In this document: one piece after another, positions 1-4,823 of the stretch | Numbering within the stretch: position 1 is the stretch's first letter | How the letters are laid out: each line of letters opens with the position of its first letter | Assembly (NCBI GenBank): GCA_036375275.1 | Contig: DASUSF010000267.1 | Coordinates: 1-6,666 of the forward strand | From: DASUSF01 sp036375275 | GTDB lineage: Bacteria; Pseudomonadota; Alphaproteobacteria; Geminicoccales; Geminicoccaceae | DNA length: 6,666 nucleotides | Direction of reading: 5' to 3' | The notes under the pieces: generated by a model | Seen by the model: only the letters and a program-made list of their open reading frames with translations | Database searches by the model: none | Told to the model about the DNA's origin: nothing | Program-made: the position numbers and the translations under genes

Positions 1-5
1 AGCAC

Positions 6-179
6 ATGGACAAGGATCGGATCGAAGGTGCCGCCAAGCAGGCGAAGGGCGCCGTCAAGCAGGCCGTCGGCAAGGTGGTGGGCGATGCCAAGCTGCAGGC
101 CGAAGGCAAGGCCGACCAGGCGGAAGGCAAGCTGCAGAACGCGGTCGGCGGGCTGAAGGACACGCTCCGCAAGGCTTGA
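6..179 (+). CDS. CsbD family stress-response protein (YjbJ-like)
   Basis: A complete 57-residue, very hydrophilic protein beginning MDKDRIEGAAKQAKGAVK and ending LKDTLRKA. It is rich in Ala, Lys, Gly, Gln and Glu and has the repeated G-x-A-K/D-Q-A-x-G pattern of the CsbD family (E. coli YjbJ, Bacillus CsbD), in which an amphipathic, loosely folded helical segment is partly duplicated. Length matches the family (about 55-70 residues). Family members are among the most abundant proteins of stressed or stationary cells and are controlled by general stress sigma factors; the biochemical role is unknown. Only five bases precede the ATG, so the ribosome binding site and promoter lie outside the window and regulation cannot be judged. 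The start is chosen because the family normally begins M-(D/N)-K/W-D-x-I-E-G. No Cys, no signal peptide and no membrane segment are present. Confidence 0.93.
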   Translation: MDKDRIEGAAKQAKGAVKQAVGKVVGDAKLQAEGKADQAEGKLQNAVGGLKDTLRKA

Positions 180-219
180 GGGAGTCCCGGAAGAGTTCGC
201 CCAGGGCGGCGGCTAGTCG

Positions 220-372
220 GTGATCGTGCCGGCCAGCGGTCCTCCGGATTACAAGGCGCGTGCCGATGACCGCAAGGCGGCCGGGCTGTGCGCCGAGGAG
301 CTTGCCAAGCGCGAAATGCCGACGGCCGAGAAGGCCGAGCTGACCAACGCAGACGCGGCCATCGCGCAATAG
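220..372 (+). CDS. Doubtful 50-residue hypothetical protein
   Basis: A GTG-started frame of 50 residues with a plausible composition: it begins VIVPASGPPDYKARADDRKA and has an Ala/Glu/Lys-rich helical C-terminal half ending NADAAIAQ. An in-frame TAG lies just upstream (214-216), so the GTG is the only reasonable start. The preceding bases (GGCGGCGGCTAGTCG) hold no good ribosome binding site. I do not recognise a family. The same frame stays open after its stop from 373 to a TGA near 514-516, giving a hydrophobic peptide that ends LAAPLTLLAAWYA, so this could instead be part of a decayed gene interrupted by a nonsense codon. It lies 40 bases after the CsbD gene on the same strand and could be co-transcribed. 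Real coding is less likely than not. Confidence 0.25.
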   Translation: MIVPASGPPDYKARADDRKAAGLCAEELAKREMPTAEKAELTNADAAIAQ

Positions 373-710
373 GCGCCGATTGGGAGCGCAGCGCCTCCAG
401 GTCGCATCGGAACCGGGCACTGTGACTGCCGAGATTACCGGCGCGCCCGGATCTTGGTCGAGCACGTCCTGGTGCCCAAGCTGGCGGCGCCGCTCACTCT
501 CCTCGCTGCTTGGTACGCCTGAGGAGATCGCCGTGTCCGCAGGTGACGGAGGGAGCACCCGCGGACGGACGGGCGCCCGCCGAACAGCATGCTGATGGAG
601 GCGCTTGGCCGCGCTTGCTGCGCTGGCAGCATCCCTCATGCACGTCGCATGCACCTGATCGCTGGGGGCTGAGCAGGCGGACCACTGGCGGCCTCGCGGA
701 TCCGATCGTG
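373..710. other. Gene-poor intergenic stretch
   Basis: About 340 bases between the csbD neighbourhood and the glycosyltransferase hold no frame that I can support. Short open frames exist on both strands, but their translations are Arg/Pro/Ser-rich and low in typical protein composition, as expected of GC-rich noncoding DNA. A GGAAC at 409-413 resembles an EcfG -35 element, but the bases 16 and 17 positions further on (CGAG, GAGA) do not give the CGTT -10, so no promoter is called. The heptamer CATGCAC occurs twice with an 11-base period (637-643 and 648-654). It may be a chance repeat or a binding site and cannot be decided from one copy. Confidence 0.5.
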
Positions 711-744
711 CGCCTGATCCGACGCCGACCGATCAGGTGTTTTT
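711..744 (+). terminator. Hairpin plus T-run upstream of the glycosyltransferase gene
   Basis: CCTGATC (713-719) and GATCAGG (731-737) form a perfect 7-bp stem. It extends to 9 bp at 711-739 with one G-T pair, has an 11-base loop, and is followed at once by TTTTT (740-744). This has the shape of an intrinsic terminator on the plus strand. It ends only 35 bases before the GTG start of the next gene. It therefore either closes transcription from the csbD side, with the glycosyltransferase promoter squeezed into or before it, or lies in the leader as an attenuator. Confidence 0.45.
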
Positions 745-763
745 CAGGCGGCAGCTTAACCGC

Positions 764-769
764 AAGGAG
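764..769 (+). promoter_or_regulatory. Ribosome binding site deciding a GTG start
   Basis: AAGGAG at 764-769 lies nine bases before the GTG at 779. It selects this start over the further GTG at 737, which lies inside the hairpin stem and would add 14 residues (MFFRRQLNRKESRQ) that do not fit the family's N terminus. Confidence 0.8.
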
Positions 770-778
770 TCACGCCAG

Positions 779-1840
779 GTGAAGATCGCCCAGATAGCGC
801 CCCTCTACGAATCGGTGCCGCCCCGCCTCTACGGCGGGACCGAGCGGATCGTGGCTTTTCTCACGGATGCGCTGGTCGAGCTCGGCCATGACGTGACGCT
901 CTTCGCCAGCGCGGATGCGCGGACGAGCGCGAGGCTCGTTCCGGTCCGCAACCAGGCCATCCGGCTCGACCCGCACCCCTTCAAGTCGGACCTCGCCGCC
1001 CATCTGTGCATGCTGCAGGAGGTCCATCTCAGGGAGGACCAGTTCGACGTCATCCACTTCCACGTCGACCTGATCCACTTTCCCTTCTTCGAGGAGCTGG
1101 CGCACAAGACCGTGACCACCCTGCACGGGCGGCTCGATCTGGAGGACCTGCCAGGAGCCTATGCGCGCTGGCCGCAGTACCCGCTGGTCTCGATCTCGAA
1201 CGACCAGAGGCGTCCCCTGCCGGCGGCCCACTGGGTCCGGACCATCCAGCATGGCGTGCCCGAGGACCTGCTCGGCTGCGTGGCTGAGCCAAGAGGCGAC
1301 TATCTCGCCTTCCTCGGCCGGATCTCGCCCGAGAAACGGCCCGATCGCGCCATCGCCATCGCCAGACGGGCCGGGCTCAACCTCAAGATCGCCGCGAAGG
1401 TCGACGCGGCCGACCGCGCCTATTTCGCCGAGGTGATCGAGCCCCTGCTCCGTGAGCCAGGGGTCGAGTTCGTCGGCGAGATCGGCGACCGCGACAAAAC
1501 CGCCTTCCTCGGCAACGCCGCAGCGGTGCTGTTTCCGATCGACTGGCCGGAGCCGTTCGGCCTCGTCATGATCGAAGCGATGGCGTGCGGCACCCCGGTG
1601 ATCGCATGGCGCTGCGGCGCCGTGCCGGAGGTCGTCGACGACGGCGTGTCCGGGTTCATCGTCGCGTCGGAAGACGAAGCCGTGAGCGCGGTCGAGCGTG
1701 CGTCAGGGCTGGATCGGGCGGAGATCCGCCGCACCTTCGAGCGACGCTTCACGTCCACGGTCATGGCGCGCAACTACCTCGCGCTCTATTGGAGCCTCGC
1801 CCACGGCAGCGACCCTGACCTGGTGTCGGCGGCCGCATGA
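779..1840 (+). CDS. GT-B fold glycosyltransferase, family 4 (GT4)
   Basis: A 353-residue cytoplasmic glycosyltransferase that should transfer a sugar from a nucleotide-sugar donor with retention of configuration; donor and acceptor cannot be read from sequence. The N-terminal Rossmann domain opens with VKIAQIAPLYESVPP and a glycine loop LYGGTER (residues 17-23). DVIHFHVD (90-97) and TTLHGRLDL around H116 follow. The C-terminal donor domain starts at LAFLGRISPEKRPDRA (phosphate-contacting R181 and K186) and has the E-x7-E signature EPFGLVMIE (E258, E266), then AMACGTPVIA. Length and motifs are intact for the single-enzyme GT4 type common in alphaproteobacteria, where relatives often lie beside genes for alpha-glucan or stress carbohydrate metabolism. 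The start is the GTG with AAGGAG nine bases upstream. The stop overlaps the ATG of a tiny frame by ATGA, suggesting that it once had a coupled downstream partner. Confidence 0.92.
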   Translation: MKIAQIAPLYESVPPRLYGGTERIVAFLTDALVELGHDVTLFASADARTSARLVPVRNQAIRLDPHPFKSDLAAHLCMLQEVHLREDQFDVIHFHVDLIHFPFFEELAHKTVTTLHGRLDLEDLPGAYARWPQYPLVSISNDQRRPLPAAHWVRTIQHGVPEDLLGCVAEPRGDYLAFLGRISPEKRPDRAIAIARRAGLNLKIAAKVDAADRAYFAEVIEPLLREPGVEFVGEIGDRDKTAFLGNAAAVLFPIDWPEPFGLVMIEAMACGTPVIAWRCGAVPEVVDDGVSGFIVASEDEAVSAVERASGLDRAEIRRTFERRFTSTVMARNYLALYWSLAHGSDPDLVSAAA

Positions 1841-1899
1841 CCGGCGAGGCAGCAGGAGCGCCCGCGCCGTTTCACGTGGTCAAGGTGGGTGAAGGCTGA
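1837..1899 (+). pseudogene. 20-codon frame coupled to the glycosyltransferase; possible stump of a lost gene
   Basis: An ATG overlaps the glycosyltransferase stop (ATGA, 1837-1840) and opens a 20-residue frame, MTGEAAGAPAPFHVVKVGEG, ending at TGA 1897-1899. Overlap of this kind is typical of translationally coupled operon genes, yet the frame is too short to be an enzyme. In related alphaproteobacteria this type of GT4 gene is, as far as I recall, often followed by an amylo-alpha-1,6-glucosidase (glycogen-debranching) gene whose product begins with an Ala-rich tail and a short PF(Y/H)-(I/V) strand. The peptide could be the stump of such a gene after a deletion. This is inference. It could equally be a genuine micro-ORF or chance. 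Confidence 0.3.
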
Positions 1900-1987
1900 G
1901 ATCGGATCCAGCTTGGCCTCAAGTCCCAATCCGGTGTCATCGAGAACGGGAGCGACGGATCGGCCCCGTCGGCCAGCCAGCATGAGA

Positions 1988-2017
1988 AGGGCGCGACCGT
2001 GACGGTGGTCGCGCCCT
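1988..2017. terminator. Bidirectional terminator between convergent genes
   Basis: AGGGCGCGACC (1988-1998) and GGTCGCGCCCT (2007-2017) are perfect 11-bp complements around an 8-base loop that can add two G-T pairs. This is the strongest palindrome in the window. It lies between the glycosyltransferase (plus, ends 1840) and the PRC-barrel gene (minus, ends 2045), where it can end transcription from both sides. There is no long T-run on either strand, so stem strength or Rho must do the work. Confidence 0.75.
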
Positions 2018-2044
2018 CGTGTAGAGCTGGGGGTCTCGGGACGC

Positions 2045-2803
2045 CTATTCCCAGTACGGGCGAGCCTCGTAGAAGCCGTGGGTGGTCCGCGCCCAGGTCG
2101 GATCGGCCATCGCCGGCCAGTTGTTCTTGTCGAACCCCTCGGCCTCCTTCAGGCGCTCCTTGGTGACGTTCAGGATGAACTGCTTGTTCGGGGCGTCGAG
2201 CCGCAGCGCCTGCCACGGCACCGCGAAGTACTTGTCACCGATGCCGGCGACGCCTCCGAAGGAGAGGACGGCGTAGGCGACCCGTCCGCTCCCCATGTCG
2301 ATCATGATGTCCTCGATCTTGCCGAGGCTCTCGTTCTGGTGGTTGGTGACCTTGTCGCCGATGAGGCTGGACGCGCTCATGACGGAAGGGCCAGGACCGT
2401 CTCCGGCCATGGTGCTGCTCCTCATGCTGGACAGGGGACCGAGCCCGGGCTCGTCGGCGTAGCCCTCCTCGGGGTAGTCGTCGTAGAGGTCGTCGTCGAG
2501 GTAGGCTTCACGATAGCCGCGGTGGATGCGGCGGCCCCGCCGGGGACGCTCCTGTGTCGCCGCGATCGCGAGCCAGGCAAGCCCCGCGCCGATCACGAGC
2601 ACCGGCAGCGGGTTCTGGACGATCGCCCGGGTGAGCCGGCTCTGTCCACCGGCGCGCGGCTCTTCCCAGAAGTAGTCGACCGCCCGGTCGAACAGCTGGC
2701 CCGGGGTCAGCCGGTGCTGGATCTCGTCGACCGTCCCCCTGAGCTCCGCGCGGCGTCGCTCGACGTCCCGCTGAACCTCGTCGGCGGTCCGTTGATCGGT
2801 CAT
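2045..2803 (-). CDS. DUF3618 membrane anchor fused to a PRC-barrel domain
   Basis: A 252-residue fusion. Residues 1-50 (MTDQRTADEVQRDVERRRAE, then LTPGQLFDRAVDYFW) match DUF3618: a charged helix with the R-x-E-L-x-x-T-V-D-x-I pattern. Residues 64-82 are one membrane helix (NPLPVLVIGAGLAWLAIAA) followed by an Arg-rich stop-transfer stretch. Residues 95-120 form a Tyr/Asp/Glu-rich linker. Residues 140-220 are a PRC-barrel (SASSLIGDKV, LGKIEDIMID, YAVLSFGG, KYFAVPWQAL), followed by the usual tail ending YEARPYWE. PRC-barrels are small beta-barrels of unsettled function found in stress and cell-envelope proteins; most of this tailed type are stand-alone, about 120 residues long. The start overlaps the stop of the upstream holin-like gene by ATGA, with GGGAG eight bases before it. 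The second gene of the EcfG-promoter operon. An internal start at residue 132 may also be used. Confidence 0.9.
   Translation of the reverse strand: MTDQRTADEVQRDVERRRAELRGTVDEIQHRLTPGQLFDRAVDYFWEEPRAGGQSRLTRAIVQNPLPVLVIGAGLAWLAIAATQERPRRGRRIHRGYREAYLDDDLYDDYPEEGYADEPGLGPLSSMRSSTMAGDGPGPSVMSASSLIGDKVTNHQNESLGKIEDIMIDMGSGRVAYAVLSFGGVAGIGDKYFAVPWQALRLDAPNKQFILNVTKERLKEAEGFDKNNWPAMADPTWARTTHGFYEARPYWE
2408..2422 (-). promoter_or_regulatory. Possible internal ribosome binding site and start for a free PRC-barrel protein
   Basis: On the minus strand AGGAG (2418-2422) stands seven bases before an in-frame ATG (2408-2410), codon 132 of the fusion gene. Initiation here would give a 121-residue soluble protein beginning MAGDGPGPSVMSASS. 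That is just upstream of the PRC-barrel and matches the usual length of stand-alone members. The spacing is as good as that of the main start. Whether it is used cannot be seen from sequence. Confidence 0.4.
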
Positions 2804-3195
2804 CGCGCCTGCTCCCTGACCATCTCGCGGTCGCGGCGCAGCTCCTCGGCCGTGCGACGGGGCGCGAGGTTGGCCGGCTGGAGGTTGCTCTTGCCCTTCA
2901 TCAGCATGATCACGCCGATGATCAGCACCACGGCGCCGACGATCAGGTAGGCGAGCCAGCCCGCCATCTCGAGCGTGATCAGGAACTCGGCGATCGCGAT
3001 CAGCACGATGATCAGCGCGCTGAACGCGACCAGCGCACCGGCAAGCAGCGAGATCACCCCGTTGAGCGCCTGCGACACCTTCTCGTTGATCTCGGCCCGG
3101 ACCAGCGCGACCTCGTCCCGCACCAGGGTCGACGATTCCCGTTGCAGGTCGACGATCAGCTGGCTGAGCGATCGGTTCTCCTTCTCGGCATCCAT
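2800..3195 (-). CDS. Phage-holin-like family membrane protein (holin superfamily 6 type)
   Basis: A 131-residue inner-membrane protein. Residues 1-44 form an amphipathic, charged helix (LSQLIVDLQRESSTLVRDEV, then RAEINEKV) typical of the N terminus of the Phage_holin_3_6 / 'phage holin family protein' group. Two membrane helices follow at about 46-70 (VISLLAGALVAFSALIIVLI) and 78-99 (WLAYLIVGAVVLIIGVIMLM). A basic, Arg-rich cytoplasmic tail (residues 100-131) follows. Despite the name, chromosomal members of this family sit beside DUF3618 and stress genes and not beside lysins, and no endolysin is present here, so a lysis role is not supported. A role in the envelope or in membrane stress is inferred from context. 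The ATG is preceded by GGAG (3201-3204) at five bases. First gene after the EcfG-type promoter; its last codon overlaps the next start by ATGA, which implies translational coupling. Confidence 0.88.
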   Translation of the reverse strand: MDAEKENRSLSQLIVDLQRESSTLVRDEVALVRAEINEKVSQALNGVISLLAGALVAFSALIIVLIAIAEFLITLEMAGWLAYLIVGAVVLIIGVIMLMKGKSNLQPANLAPRRTAEELRRDREMVREQAR

Positions 3196-3225
3196 GGCGT
3201 CTCCATTCGCGGTCGCTGGCAGCCC

Positions 3226-3250
3226 ACCCGCCCGGCGGGGGGCCGCGGGT
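3226..3250 (-). other. GC-rich hairpin in the leader of the holin-like gene
   Basis: ACCCGC (3226-3231) and GCGGGT (3245-3250) form a perfect 6-bp stem around a 13-base G/C-only loop that can pair further. It lies between the predicted EcfG transcription start (about 3257-3259) and the GGAG ribosome binding site, so it would be in the 5' untranslated leader. No U-run follows, so it is not a good terminator. It could stabilise the mRNA or be a remnant terminator of the efflux operon. Confidence 0.35.
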
Positions 3251-3264
3251 CATCCTGAGCAGCC

Positions 3265-3289
3265 AACGGTTGACCGGCATCAGGGTTCC
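3265..3289 (-). promoter_or_regulatory. EcfG-type general stress response promoter
   Basis: On the minus strand GGAAC (3285-3289) is followed after exactly 16 bases by CGTT (3265-3268). This matches the established alphaproteobacterial EcfG (SigT/RpoE2) promoter, GGAAC-N16/17-CGTT. It points at the holin-like and DUF3618-PRC genes, with a predicted start near 3257-3259 and a leader of about 62 bases to the ATG at 3195. The gene types downstream are known members of such regulons, which strengthens the call. Confidence 0.85.
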
Positions 3290-3301
3290 GCGGCGGCGCG
3301 G
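3288..3301 (-). terminator. Weak hairpin just after the efflux pump stop codon
   Basis: CCGCG/CGCGG (3288-3292 and 3297-3301) form a 5-bp stem with a 4-base loop, four bases past the emrB stop. There is no U-run, and one arm overlaps the GGAAC of the EcfG promoter. It is probably not an efficient terminator. Confidence 0.2.
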
Positions 3302-3305
3302 AGAA

Positions 3306-4823
3306 TCAGGTCGGGCGGCGCCAGGAGGCGAGCAGGATCAGCGGCAGGCAGCCGAAGGCGAGCAGCGTCTGGAGATAGAAGTCGTTGATGTAGGCGATCA
3401 TCGTCGCCTGGCGCGTGATCTCGCTGGCCAGCGCCGCGATCCCGCTCAGGCTCTCGAGGCCGTAGGGTCCGGCGGCGGCCCCCGTCGCAAGCATGTCGTT
3501 GAAGGGGCTCGCATGGTCGACGAGCTCCGCCCGGTTCACCGCGGTCGAGCGGACCAGGAAGGTGACCGCGAGCGAGATCCCGATCGAGGAGCCGATGTTG
3601 CGCAGCAGGTGGAACAGGGCCGAGCCGTCGGTCCGGTAGCGGACCGGCAGCGTCGCAAAGGTGAGCACGGTCAGCGGTACGAACATCATGCCAACGCCGA
3701 AGCCCTGGAGCAGGCTTGCCCAGAACACCTGCGCGACGCCGGTCTCGAGGCTGAACTGCGCCATCATCCAGGTCGACAGGCCCTGGGCGACGAAGCCGAT
3801 CGCGAGGATGATGCGCGGATCGGTGCGCGCGACCATCCGCCCGGCGACGACCATGGCGAGCAGGTTGCCGAGGCCGCGGGGCGCGAGCAGGAGGCCGATC
3901 ATCAGCACCGGATAGCCGCCAAGGCGCTCCAGCATGGTCGGGATCAGGACCATCGGCACGAACACCAGGAGCCCGAACACGAACATCAGCACGAGGCCGA
4001 CCACGAAGTTCCGGTCGAGGAACATCCGGAGATCGAAGAACGGGTTCTCGGCGGTCAGGCTGTGGGCGACGAACAGGTACAGGCCGAGCAGCGCGATCGC
4101 CGCCCAGAGCACGATCTCGCCGCTCTCGAACCAGTCGAGCCGCTGGCCGCGGTCGAACATCAGCTGGGTCGAGGCGACCGCGACCGAAAGCATCGCGAAC
4201 CCGAACCAGTCGAGCCGGAGGCCCTTCTCCCGCTCGCTCTCGGTGACGAACGCCATGCATCCGGCGAGCGCGACGATCCCGAAGGGCGCCACGACGAAGA
4301 ACACCCAGCGCCAGTCGTAGAGCTCGGTCATGTAGCCGCCGATGGTGGGCCCGAGGATCGGCCCGAGCATCACGCCCATGCCCCAGAGCGCCGTCGCCGT
4401 CCCGTGCTGCTCCTTCGGGTAGGTGTCGAGGGTGATCGCCTGGCTGAGGGGGACCAGCGGCGCCCCGAACAGCCCCTGCAGCGTCCGCCACACGATCAGC
4501 TCCGGCAGCGAGGTCGCGAACCCGCACAGCAGCGTGCTCACGGTGAAGCCGCTGATCGCCCAGATCAGCAGGCGCTTCCGGCCGAAGCGGGCGGCCAGCC
4601 AGCCGGTCGGCGGGGTCGCGATCGCGGTCGCGACGATGTTGAAGGTGAGCACCCAGGCGATCTGGTCGATCGACGCCGAGAGGTCGCCCTGCATCTGCGG
4701 CAGCGCGACGTTGGCGATCGTCAGCGTGGTCGCATAGAGGGTGGTCGCGAGGATCACCGAGAGGAGGATCAGCGCCCGCCGGCCGGCGGTGGCGACCGCC
4801 GGCGCGCCCGCAGCGGCGGTCAT
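3306..4823 (-). CDS. emrB: EmrB/QacA-type multidrug MFS transporter (DHA2 family, 14 TM)
   Basis: A 505-residue inner-membrane drug/proton antiporter. The N terminus runs into TM1 (ALILLSVILATTLYATTLTI, about 17-36), with the family's T-I-x-N-V-A-L-P motif. Motif A is G-W-L-A-A-R-F-G-R-K-R (74-84). TM4 carries the conserved WRTLQG arginine (R113). Motif C is GPILGPTIGG (154-163), the hallmark of proton-coupled exporters, followed by YDWRWVFFV. Hydrophobic segments continue to the C terminus, with a long loop at about 430-470 before the last helix, as in EmrB. Length agrees with E. coli EmrB (about 510). The start overlaps the emrA stop by ATGA and has no clear ribosome binding site of its own, so translation is probably coupled. 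With EmrA and an outer-membrane channel (TolC type, not in the window) it would export hydrophobic toxic compounds; the substrate cannot be told. Confidence 0.95.
   Translation of the reverse strand: MTAAAGAPAVATAGRRALILLSVILATTLYATTLTIANVALPQMQGDLSASIDQIAWVLTFNIVATAIATPPTGWLAARFGRKRLLIWAISGFTVSTLLCGFATSLPELIVWRTLQGLFGAPLVPLSQAITLDTYPKEQHGTATALWGMGVMLGPILGPTIGGYMTELYDWRWVFFVVAPFGIVALAGCMAFVTESEREKGLRLDWFGFAMLSVAVASTQLMFDRGQRLDWFESGEIVLWAAIALLGLYLFVAHSLTAENPFFDLRMFLDRNFVVGLVLMFVFGLLVFVPMVLIPTMLERLGGYPVLMIGLLLAPRGLGNLLAMVVAGRMVARTDPRIILAIGFVAQGLSTWMMAQFSLETGVAQVFWASLLQGFGVGMMFVPLTVLTFATLPVRYRTDGSALFHLLRNIGSSIGISLAVTFLVRSTAVNRAELVDHASPFNDMLATGAAAGPYGLESLSGIAALASEITRQATMIAYINDFYLQTLLAFGCLPLILLASWRRPT

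Noticed and set aside
409..433. A GGAAC that could be an EcfG -35 element upstream of the glycosyltransferase.
   Set aside because: At spacings of 16 and 17 the -10 reads CGAG or GAGA, not CGTT, and the site is about 345 bases from the next start.
55..654. A 199-codon minus-strand frame covering part of csbD and the following gene-poor stretch.
   Set aside because: It runs antisense through csbD, is rich in Arg/Pro/Ala/Cys and has no recognisable motif or ribosome binding site.
637..654. Two CATGCAC copies one helical turn apart.
   Set aside because: Seven bases repeated once, with no recognised regulator and no clear promoter nearby; likely chance.
2078..2950. A 290-codon plus-strand frame opposite the DUF3618-PRC gene.
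   Set aside because: It is antisense to a gene with recognised domains, with low-complexity Arg/Val/Gly/Asp composition and no recognisable fold.
2800..3195. Prophage lysis holin.
   Set aside because: Only the family name is phage-related. There is no lysin, spanin or other phage gene, and the neighbours and promoter are of the stress-response type.
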